This document shows positions 7,873 through 15,020 of a DNA stretch of 56,842 nucleotides, one piece after another. This DNA is from Micromonospora okii (lineage in GTDB: Bacteria > Actinomycetota > Actinomycetes > Mycobacteriales > Micromonosporaceae): contig NZ_BBZF01000033.1 in NCBI RefSeq assembly GCF_020884795.1, positions 1 through 56,842 on the forward strand, in the 5' to 3' direction. Position 1 is the first letter of the stretch. Each line of letters starts with the position of its first letter. A program made the position numbers and the translations under genes. Under the pieces are notes generated by a model. It was not told the origin of the DNA and did no database searches. It was given only the letters and a program-made list of their open reading frames with translations.

Positions 7873-8443
7873 TTCGGTCGTCGGTGTCGCCATCGCGGAC
7901 GCCTACCTGGCGGCCCCGCTCCGGGACGAGCGGGCACGTCCCGCGTATGCCGCGTTCTGCCGGGAAACGGTCCGGCAGTACCAGTTCCTGGTGGGTCCGG
8001 TGGAGTTCGGTGGCCTGGGGGTGACCGTCCGGGTCGTGGACGCGGACCCCTACCCGGACGTCGCGTCGATGGTCGACGACGTGCGGCGGCGTCGGTTGAA
8101 GGTGTGGTCCAGCGCCGCCACCGGCAACCCGCATCCCTACCTCGGCGACGCGGAGAACGACATGTTCCGTGCCGTCCACGACGTGTTCGGACACGCCGCG
8201 ACCGGCCGAGGCTTCGACCGGCACGGCGAGGAGGCGGCCTGGTTGAAGCACAGCACGATGTATTCCTGGCTGGCCGGGCGGGCCCTGGCGACCGAGACGC
8301 GCGGGCAGAACTGTGCCCGGATCTACCGCTACCCGAGCGGTCGATTCCCCGAGCAGAAGGCGGTGTTGCTGCCCCGGGTGTTCAGTGATCCGCGCCGGGT
8401 GTGGGACGCGGGAGCGGAGAGGAGGGTGGCTGCTTCTCGGTGA
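7838..8443 (+). CDS. Unknown protein with HDVFGH metal-binding-like motif
   Basis: A 201-residue protein. The central conserved-looking block is NDMFRAVHDVFGHAATGRGF, followed by GEEAAWLKHSTMYS and ATETRGQN. The H-D-x-F-G-H spacing resembles the iron-binding His pair of pterin-dependent aromatic amino acid hydroxylases (HE-x2-GH), and a downstream Glu in ATETRGQN could be a third ligand. Overall length and fold are not obviously that family; similar sequences are, as I recall, found as hypothetical proteins in actinobacteria and their phages. The ATG at 7838 lacks a ribosome-binding site and may depend on the overlapping frame at 7726. The 3' end overlaps the convergent kinase gene by 62 nt. 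Confidence 0.6.
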   Translation: MDSQAYARVRLDSVVGVAIADAYLAAPLRDERARPAYAAFCRETVRQYQFLVGPVEFGGLGVTVRVVDADPYPDVASMVDDVRRRRLKVWSSAATGNPHPYLGDAENDMFRAVHDVFGHAATGRGFDRHGEEAAWLKHSTMYSWLAGRALATETRGQNCARIYRYPSGRFPEQKAVLLPRVFSDPRRVWDAGAERRVAASR

Positions 8444-9692
8444 GCCGCGCGATCTCCTCGCGCAGGCCCAGCACCTCGGGATGGGCCGGGCCGTCGGCCC
8501 GGACCCGGCTCTGCAGCAACTCCTGGAGCAGGCGCAACGCCCTGCTGTGCTCGCCGAGCTTCACGTGCGCCCGCGCGGCCCGCAGCCGGAGGCCGAAGAC
8601 GACGCCGTCCTCGCCGCCGTGCTGCCGGGCGTGCCGTTCGGCGAGCTGCCGCCACAGCCGTGCCGCAGCGCGGAACTCACCCGCGGCGTGCAGCCGGTCC
8701 GCCTCACCGGCGGTCGGCTCCACGGCGAATCCGGTCCGACCGGAGGCGGTGGCCGTCGTGGGGCGGGTCTGCTGGGGGACCCGCCCCACGATCGCGGCAT
8801 AGCTCTGCACCGCCTCGGCGGCGTCGGTGAGCACCCCGGGAAGCGGCGGCCGGTCCAGAGAGAGTGGCGCCAGCACCGAATAGGCGTCGGCGGCGGAGGC
8901 CGGTCGGTCCCGGGGGTCGACCGCCAACAGCGCGTGGACCAGGTCGTCCAGCTCGGCGGGGATGTCCGCCCGCAGTGGGGCGGGGCGCGGCGGAGGGCCG
9001 TCCAACTGGCGCCGCACCGTGGTCATGGTGGTCATGTCGTCGAACGGCGGGCGGCCGGTGAGCAGGTCGAAGAGCGTGGCACCCAGGCCGTACAGGTCGG
9101 TGCGGTGGTCGGTGGGCTGCCCGAGGATCTGTTCGGGGGCCATGTAACCCACCGTGCCGAGACTCTGCCCGCTCTGCGTGATCCGCGAGTAGCGGTCGTC
9201 GCCGTGCACCGCCGCCAGGCCGAAGTCCAACACCTTCACCGCGCCGCTGGTGTCCAGCATGACGTTGCTCGGCTTCAGGTCGCGGTGCACCAGGTCGATC
9301 CGTCGCGCGGCGAGCAGGATGCTGCTGATCTGCGCGCCGATGGCGGCGACCCATCCGAACGGGAGCGGACCCTGCTCCGCGACCAGGTCCGTGAGCGTGA
9401 TCCCGTCGATCTTCTGGAGGACGACGTACGGCCGGCCGGCCTGCTGGCCGAGGTCGTAGACGGCGGGCACGCCAGGGTGATCGAGGCGGGCGGTCAGCAG
9501 CGCCTCGCGCCGGAAGCGGCGTACCGCCTCCGCGTTCAGGCCTGCGGCGCTGACGAACTTCACGATGACGGGGCGGTCGAGCAGCGTGTCCCGGGCCGGC
9601 CAGACCTCGCCCATCCCCTTGTGGGCCAACGGGTACCGGCCGAGCGTGAACCGCTCCTTGAGCTGCTCACCGGAGGCCACGAGGTTCAGCAT
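8382..9692 (-). CDS. Soluble Hanks-type Ser/Thr protein kinase with TPR-like tail
   Basis: A 436-residue protein. The kinase domain spans ~10-270: a degenerate glycine loop (LGRYPLAHKGMGEVWPARD), the VAIK-type lysine in PVIVKF, catalytic HRDLKPSNVM, DFG in KVLDFGLAA, and APEQ. Residues ~320-415 form a helical TPR-like region (EADRLHAAGEFRAAARLWRQ). No transmembrane segment is present, unlike PknB-type sensors, so it acts in the cytoplasm. The start at 9692 follows CGGAGG. It is divergent from the helicase-cas operon and shares the 9693-9930 promoter region. Substrates are unknown; some defence systems carry such kinases. Confidence 0.88.
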   Translation of the reverse strand: MLNLVASGEQLKERFTLGRYPLAHKGMGEVWPARDTLLDRPVIVKFVSAAGLNAEAVRRFRREALLTARLDHPGVPAVYDLGQQAGRPYVVLQKIDGITLTDLVAEQGPLPFGWVAAIGAQISSILLAARRIDLVHRDLKPSNVMLDTSGAVKVLDFGLAAVHGDDRYSRITQSGQSLGTVGYMAPEQILGQPTDHRTDLYGLGATLFDLLTGRPPFDDMTTMTTVRRQLDGPPPRPAPLRADIPAELDDLVHALLAVDPRDRPASAADAYSVLAPLSLDRPPLPGVLTDAAEAVQSYAAIVGRVPQQTRPTTATASGRTGFAVEPTAGEADRLHAAGEFRAAARLWRQLAERHARQHGGEDGVVFGLRLRAARAHVKLGEHSRALRLLQELLQSRVRADGPAHPEVLGLREEIARLTEKQPPSSPLPRPTPGADH

Positions 9693-9771
9693 AACCGCTG
9701 TTCGGGTGGCCTCCGTCGATGGCTGACCGACCCGACCCCGACCTTCGGTGAATATCTAACACGATGATCGG

Positions 9772-9792
9772 CTTGCAAACACAGTTCACAAG
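9772..9792. promoter_or_regulatory. 21-bp candidate operator, copy 2
   Basis: CTTGCAAACACAGTTCACAAG has the same length as the 7435-7455 site, the same CTTG start and an identical GTTCACAAG end. It sits in the 238-bp gap between the divergent kinase (starts 9692) and the RelE-UvrD/cas operon (starts 9931), 80 nt and 138 nt from the starts. No other gene lies in the gap, so it is a good candidate for a shared regulator's site. Confidence 0.45.
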
Positions 9793-9930
9793 AGGTTCAA
9801 TGGGCGCCAGGACCGCCGCCTTGCCGCCGTCCCATGTTGCGCGAAAGACCCGGCCGACCGTGTCTGGTCCGCGACAGATCCGACCATCGCGCCCCGGTAC
9901 GCCCCGGGCGCCCGGCAACGGGGGATTGGT

Positions 9931-12036
9931 ATGGCCGAGTTGGCCCTGAGTCGGGACTTCCTGCCCGCGTACGCCAGGCTGCAACGCCGGGTGCGGCGGG
10001 CCGTCGACGCGGCCATCCGCAAGTTCGCCGAGCACACCCATGCCGGCCTGCACCTGGAGAAGCTGACGGGGGCGCGCGACCCCAACATCCGCACCATCAG
10101 GATCGACCTGTCCTACCGTGGCGTGGTGCTCGCCCTCGGCGAGGAGAGGTACGCGCTGCTCGACGTCCTGCCTCACGACGACGCCAACGCCTTCGCCGTG
10201 AGCCGCCGGTTCACCGTCAACCAGGTCCTCGGCGTGCTGGAGATGCGCGACCAGGAGGGCATCGAGGAGTTCGCCCGCGCCGAGACGTCGGCCCCGGCGG
10301 GTGGCGGTCTGTTCGACCACGTCACGACCGCCGAGTTCGTGCGACTCGGCGTGGACGTGGACCTGGTGCCCCTGCTGCGCGTCATCGCCACGGTCCAACA
10401 ACTGGAGAGCCTCGCCGGTCGACTGCCGGAGACACAGCGCGACAACCTGCTCGGCCTGGGTGCCGGGTTGACCGTGGACGAGGTCTGGGCGGAGCAGGCC
10501 GACCGGATCGTGTCGGGCGTGGACCCCGACGACCTTCTGGCCGCGGCGCGGCGTACGCCCGAGCGGATCGCCTTCGTCTCCGGTCCGATGGAACTCGCCG
10601 CCATCCTCGCCCATCCGTTCGACGTGTGGCGCACCTTCCTGCACCCGACCCAACGCGACATCGCCTACCGCGAGACCTACAGCGGGCCCGCGCTGGTGAC
10701 CGGCAGCGCCGGGACCGGCAAGACGGTGACCGGCCTGCACCGGGCGGTGTTCCTCGCGGAGCGGCTACCGGAGGGCGAGAAGGTCCTGCTCACCACCTTC
10801 ACCCGCGCGCTCGCCGACGCCCTCACCCGACAGCTCTACCGGCTCACCGGCGACCCGGCGGTACGGGCACGCATCGACGTGACCAGTGTCGACCGGCTGG
10901 CCTACGAGATCGTCGCCCGGGACGGCGGCAGGGTGTCGGTCGCCGACAGCGAGATCGTCGACCAGCTCTGGCAGGCCGCCGCGAAGGCCGGCCCCACCTT
11001 CGTGAACCGTGCCGGCCAGGTCACCACCTTCAGCCCGGCCTTCCTCCGGCACGAGTGGGAGCAGGTGGTGCTGGCGCAGGGACTGACCACGCTGGACGGC
11101 TACCACGCCGCGTCCCGTAAGGGACGCGGAGCGGGGCTGCGCGCGGCGCAACGTGCCCAGGTGTGGGCCGCGATCGACGCCTTCGCGCGGGAGCTGACGA
11201 AGCGGCGCCTGCGCACCCACACCCAACTCGCCGACGACGCGGCGGCGATCCTGCGCCGCTCCCCGGCCCGGTACCGGCACGTCGTCGTCGACGAGGGGCA
11301 GGACCTGCACCCGGCGCAGTGGCGTCTGCTGCGGGCGCTCGTCGCACCCGGGCCGAACGACATGTTCCTGCTCGCCGACCCGCACCAGCGCATCTACGAC
11401 AGCCACGTCTCGCTGGCCCAGCTCGGCATCGAGGTCCGGGGCCGGACGCGCAGGCTGACCGTCAACTACCGGACCACCCACGAGATCCTGGACCTGTCGG
11501 TCAGGGTCCTCAGCGGCGACGCGGCCCTCGGGCTGGACGGACAGGACGACACGCTGCGCGGCTACCGCTCGACCACCCGGGGCGGCGTGCCCGAGATCGT
11601 CGTCGCGGACAGCCGCGACGGCGAGTGCGAGGCGCTGATCGAGCGGGTGGGGACCTGGCTCGAGCAGGGGGTGGAACCGCACGCCATCGGCGTGGCCGTC
11701 CGCACCGGCCAGCTCGTCAAGGCCATCAGCAGGATCCTGGGCGAGGCCCACATCGACGTGGCCGACGACAAGCGCGGCACCGACGGGGTGCGCGTGGCGA
11801 CCATGCACCGCATGAAGGGGCTGGAGTTCCAGTGCCTCGCGGTCGTCGGGCTGGACGCGGGCGTGCTGCCGGCGCCGAACGCGCTCACCTCCGCAGCCGA
11901 GGACCCGCACGCCCACCGGCAGGACCTGCAACGCGAACGATGCCTGCTCTTCGTCGCCCTGACCCGCGCCCGGGACGTGCTCTACCTGTCGCACTGTGGC
12001 ACGCCGAGTCCGCTGCTGCCGCTGGCGGGCCGATGA
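9931..12036 (+). CDS. RelE/ParE-like domain fused to UvrD/Rep superfamily 1 helicase
   Basis: A 701-residue protein. Residues 1-~105 match the RelE/ParE toxin fold pattern: a helical start (RRVRRAVDAAIRKFAEHTH), GLHLEKLTGA, NIRTIRIDLSYRGVVL and YALLDVLPHDDA. After a linker the SF1A helicase follows: Walker A TGSAGTGKT (K264), motif II VVVDEGQDL (454-458), LLADPHQR, motif IV NYRTT, motif V MHRMKGLEF and motif VI ALTRARDVLYL. The ATG at 9931 follows GGGGGA. The stop overlaps the cas3 start by 4 nt (ATGA), so the two are translated together. It may unwind DNA or RNA for, or regulate, the Cas complex. Whether the RelE part keeps nuclease activity cannot be told. Confidence 0.85.
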   Translation: MAELALSRDFLPAYARLQRRVRRAVDAAIRKFAEHTHAGLHLEKLTGARDPNIRTIRIDLSYRGVVLALGEERYALLDVLPHDDANAFAVSRRFTVNQVLGVLEMRDQEGIEEFARAETSAPAGGGLFDHVTTAEFVRLGVDVDLVPLLRVIATVQQLESLAGRLPETQRDNLLGLGAGLTVDEVWAEQADRIVSGVDPDDLLAAARRTPERIAFVSGPMELAAILAHPFDVWRTFLHPTQRDIAYRETYSGPALVTGSAGTGKTVTGLHRAVFLAERLPEGEKVLLTTFTRALADALTRQLYRLTGDPAVRARIDVTSVDRLAYEIVARDGGRVSVADSEIVDQLWQAAAKAGPTFVNRAGQVTTFSPAFLRHEWEQVVLAQGLTTLDGYHAASRKGRGAGLRAAQRAQVWAAIDAFARELTKRRLRTHTQLADDAAAILRRSPARYRHVVVDEGQDLHPAQWRLLRALVAPGPNDMFLLADPHQRIYDSHVSLAQLGIEVRGRTRRLTVNYRTTHEILDLSVRVLSGDAALGLDGQDDTLRGYRSTTRGGVPEIVVADSRDGECEALIERVGTWLEQGVEPHAIGVAVRTGQLVKAISRILGEAHIDVADDKRGTDGVRVATMHRMKGLEFQCLAVVGLDAGVLPAPNALTSAAEDPHAHRQDLQRERCLLFVALTRARDVLYLSHCGTPSPLLPLAGR

Positions 12037-14873
12037 GCGTCCGGGTCGCTGCCAACGGCCCCCGACTGGGCGACGCGGCGCGCTCCGTCTGGGGCAAGAC
12101 CGATCGCAGGGGCACCTCCTCCGTGGGCTGGCTGCCGCTCTGGCGGCACCTGGCCGACACCGCCGACGTGGCCGGCGAGCTGTGGGAACACTGGCTGGGC
12201 CAGGCGGTTCGCCGCCGCATCGCGGACGAACTGCCCGGGGCCGACCGGGACGCCTGCACCCTGGCCGTCTGGCTGGCCGGGGTGCACGACATCGGCAAGG
12301 CCACCCCCGCCTTCGCCTGCCAGGCGGACGCGCCGGCGGTCCGGATGCGCGACCACGGGCTCGGATACCACCGCGACCTGATCCGCGCCGACCGCAGGTA
12401 CGCCCCGCACGCCACGGCGGGCCACATCGTGCTGGCGGACTGGCTGGATCAGCAGGGCTGGGTCGACCCCCACCCGTACGCCGTCGTCGTCGGCGGCCAC
12501 CACGGTGTGCCGCCGACCGACGAGGGCCTTCGGGACGTGCAGGTGCGTCCACATCTGCTCGGCGATCCGGCCTGGCAACAGGTGCAGCAGGAGCTGCTGG
12601 CGTGGATGGCGGAGCGGTCGGGCGCGGGGGAGCGGCTCAGCGAGTGGAGCGGGGTGGCGCTGTCCCAGCCCGTGCAGGCCGCCCTGACCGGCCTCGTCAT
12701 CGTCGCCGACTGGATCGCCAGCAACGAGGACTTCTTCCCGTACGTGCTGGACGGCACCGACGAGCGCCGACTGCGGTCCGGCTGGGCACTGCTGGGCCTG
12801 CCCGTTCCCTGGCGCCCCGCCGCAGCACCGATGAGCGTGGACGAGCTGTTCGGGGCGCGGTTCGCGCTACCCGCCGGTGCGGTGCCCCGCCCGGTGCAGC
12901 GTACGGTCGCCGAGCTGGCCGCGACCATGCCCGCGTCCGGCATGATGATCGTCGAGGCGACGATGGGTGAGGGCAAGACCGAGGCGGCCCTGGCGGCGGT
13001 GGAGATCCTCGCCCGGCGGACCGGGGCGTCCGGCTGCTACCTGGCGCTGCCGACCCGGGCCACCAGCGACGCCATGTTCGGGCGGATGCTGTCCTGGCTG
13101 CGCCGCCTCCCCGACACGCAGGTCGGCCGGGGCGACCGCGACGTGCGGTTGGCGCACGGCAAGGCGGCCCTCAACCCCGAGTACGACCGGCTGCGTACCC
13201 GGTCGTTGCCGAGCGGCATCGCCCAGGACGCCGGCGGGGCCGACATCGGCGTGCACGTCTGGCTCGCCGGCCCCAAGCGGACCCTGCTGTCCAGCTTCGT
13301 CGTCGGAACGATCGATCAACTGCTGTTCGCGGCGCTGCGCAGCAAGCACCTGGTGCTGCGCCACCTCGGCCTGGCCGGCAAGATCGTCGTCATCGACGAG
13401 GCGCACGCCTACGACGTCTACATGGGGCGGTTCCTCGACCGGGCGTTGGAGTGGCTCGGCGCGTACGGCGTGCCGGTCATCGTGCTGTCGGCGACCCTGC
13501 CGGCGCACCGGCGCGCCGAACTCATGGAGGCATACGACGCGGGCCGGCTCGGGCCGCCGCCCCCGCTCACCTGGCGTGACCGGGGAAAACCGCGCGTCGA
13601 TCCGTACGCCGCGCTCCGCGCCGACCTGCGCTACCCCCTGGTCTCGGTTTCCGCACCGGAGCGCGGCGTCACCGCCACGAGCTGCGCCGACTCGGGACGG
13701 GGCAGCCAGGTCCAGGTGCGGCGCCTGGCCGACGACGTGCCGGCGCTGGTGGAGCTGCTGCGCGACCGGTTGACCGGCGGCGGCTGTGCCCTCGTGGTCC
13801 GCAACACCGTGGCCCGGGTCCAGGAGACCGCAGGCGCGTTGCGGGCGGCGCTCGGCCCGGACACCCCCGTGTCGGTGGCGCACTCCCGGTTCATGGCCAT
13901 CGACCGCGCGACGAAGGACCGCTGGCTGCGCGACACGTTCGGCCCGCCGGCCACCGCCAGCCGCCCACTCCGGCACGTCGTGGTGGCCAGCCAGGTTGCC
14001 GAGCAGTCCCTCGACATCGACTTCGACCTCCTCGTCACCGATCTCGCCCCGGTCGACCTCGTCCTGCAACGCGTCGGCCGCCTCCACCGGCATCCGCGCG
14101 ACGACCGCCCCGCGCGGCTCACCGCGCCCACGTGCTGGATCACCGGCGCGGACTGGACCACCGGGCCACCGCAACCGGTCAGCGGCTCACGCCGCGTCTA
14201 CCAGCCGGCCACGCTGCTCCGCAGCGCCGCCGTGCTGCTGCCGCACCTCGACGGCGTACCGCTGCGGCTGCCGGCGGACATCGCCCCGCTCACCCAGGCC
14301 GCCTACGGCGGTGCGGCGATCGGCCCGCCGTCGTGGCAGCCGGTGATGACCGAGGCGGAGGCGAAGCAGCGCGACGAGATCACCACCAAGGAGCTCAAGG
14401 CCGACGGCTTCCGCCTCGCCGGCGTGGCCGAGGCCGGGGTGCCGCTGATCGGCTGGCTCTCCGGTGGCGTCGGCAACGCCGACGACCACGCGGCGAAGGG
14501 CCACGTCCGCGACACCGACGGCGAGTCACTCGAGGTCCTGTTGCTGGTACGTACGTCAGACGGGCTCGTGGTCCCCCCATGGATCGACGGCGGCGGGGTA
14601 GCCGTCCCCACCGCCTCCGCGCCGGACCGGCGACTGGGCCGCCTCGTCGCCGGCTGCACCCTGCCACTGCCGAGAGCCATGACCGCGGCCGACGTCGTCG
14701 ACGAGATCATCGCCGAGCTGAAGGGGCGGATCGATCTGAGCGCCTGGCAGGACAACCCCTGGCTCGCCGACGAACTCGTGCTTGAGATCGACGGTGACGG
14801 CCATGCCCGCGTGGGCCCCTTCGATCTTCACTACGACCTGCACGGGGGTCTCCAAGTTGTCCGCGCTGAATGA
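12033..14873 (+). CDS. cas3: CRISPR-associated helicase-nuclease Cas3 (type I-E)
   Basis: A 946-residue protein with an HD nuclease domain at the N-terminus: HDIGK (H85-D86), HATAGH (H126 onward) and GGHHG. The SF2 helicase follows: Walker A EATMGEGKTE (K315), DEAH box VVIDEAHAYD (455-458), motif III LSATLP and motif VI LQRVGRLHRH. It ends with the Cas3 C-terminal region. It degrades the non-target strand once Cascade recruits it. The ATG at 12033 overlaps the upstream RelE-UvrD stop by 4 nt; longer in-frame starts upstream lie inside that gene and are not used. All catalytic motifs are intact, so the effector looks functional. Confidence 0.95.
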   Translation: MSVRVAANGPRLGDAARSVWGKTDRRGTSSVGWLPLWRHLADTADVAGELWEHWLGQAVRRRIADELPGADRDACTLAVWLAGVHDIGKATPAFACQADAPAVRMRDHGLGYHRDLIRADRRYAPHATAGHIVLADWLDQQGWVDPHPYAVVVGGHHGVPPTDEGLRDVQVRPHLLGDPAWQQVQQELLAWMAERSGAGERLSEWSGVALSQPVQAALTGLVIVADWIASNEDFFPYVLDGTDERRLRSGWALLGLPVPWRPAAAPMSVDELFGARFALPAGAVPRPVQRTVAELAATMPASGMMIVEATMGEGKTEAALAAVEILARRTGASGCYLALPTRATSDAMFGRMLSWLRRLPDTQVGRGDRDVRLAHGKAALNPEYDRLRTRSLPSGIAQDAGGADIGVHVWLAGPKRTLLSSFVVGTIDQLLFAALRSKHLVLRHLGLAGKIVVIDEAHAYDVYMGRFLDRALEWLGAYGVPVIVLSATLPAHRRAELMEAYDAGRLGPPPPLTWRDRGKPRVDPYAALRADLRYPLVSVSAPERGVTATSCADSGRGSQVQVRRLADDVPALVELLRDRLTGGGCALVVRNTVARVQETAGALRAALGPDTPVSVAHSRFMAIDRATKDRWLRDTFGPPATASRPLRHVVVASQVAEQSLDIDFDLLVTDLAPVDLVLQRVGRLHRHPRDDRPARLTAPTCWITGADWTTGPPQPVSGSRRVYQPATLLRSAAVLLPHLDGVPLRLPADIAPLTQAAYGGAAIGPPSWQPVMTEAEAKQRDEITTKELKADGFRLAGVAEAGVPLIGWLSGGVGNADDHAAKGHVRDTDGESLEVLLLVRTSDGLVVPPWIDGGGVAVPTASAPDRRLGRLVAGCTLPLPRAMTAADVVDEIIAELKGRIDLSAWQDNPWLADELVLEIDGDGHARVGPFDLHYDLHGGLQVVRAE

Positions 14874-14900
14874 GAAACCCCGCCTACGCGGGGAGCGTGG
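14872..14900. repeat. CRISPR-repeat-like palindrome directly after cas3
   Basis: Starting in the cas3 stop codon, GAGAAACCCCGCCTACGCGG continues GGAGCGTGG. It has the CCCCGC-N4-GCGGGG core and GGAGC edge of the orphan I-E repeat at 5224-5252, but differs in both flanks. It may be a degenerate repeat, a Cas6e-cleavable hairpin in the operon mRNA, or a terminator of cas3 transcription. No spacer-repeat periodicity follows. Confidence 0.5.
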
Positions 14901-14908
14901 CTGCGATC

Positions 14909-14983
14909 CAGTGTGCCTAAGGATCACCCCTCCGCTGGGAGGGCTTCTGCAACCGAGGCTTGAGGCCTGATTCAGTGTGCCTA
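14909..14983. repeat. 11-bp direct repeat CAGTGTGCCTA in the cas3-cse1 gap
   Basis: CAGTGTGCCTA occurs at 14909-14919 and again at 14973-14983, 64 nt apart. Between them is GGATCACCCCTCCGCTGGGA, which recalls the GGATCACCCC... edge of I-E repeats. The 147-nt gap breaks an otherwise overlapping operon and may hold a secondary promoter for cse1 or the remains of an array or leader. Confidence 0.45.
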
Positions 14984-15020
14984 GTTTGCATTGCGTGTGG
15001 TCGACAGTAGACGATGAGGT

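Noticed and set aside
8313..9767. A 484-codon open frame antisense to the Ser/Thr kinase.
   Set aside because: It is the reverse-strand shadow of a GC-rich gene with clear kinase motifs; its protein is low complexity with no domain.
11163..12032. A longer Cas3 starting inside the helicase gene.
   Set aside because: The extension is a shadow of the helicase frame; the conserved Cas3 sequence begins at the ATG at 12033 with the usual 4-nt overlap.
10765..12552. A 595-codon minus-strand frame across the helicase-cas3 junction.
   Set aside because: It is antisense to two genes with full catalytic motif sets and has Arg/Pro/Gly-rich shadow composition.
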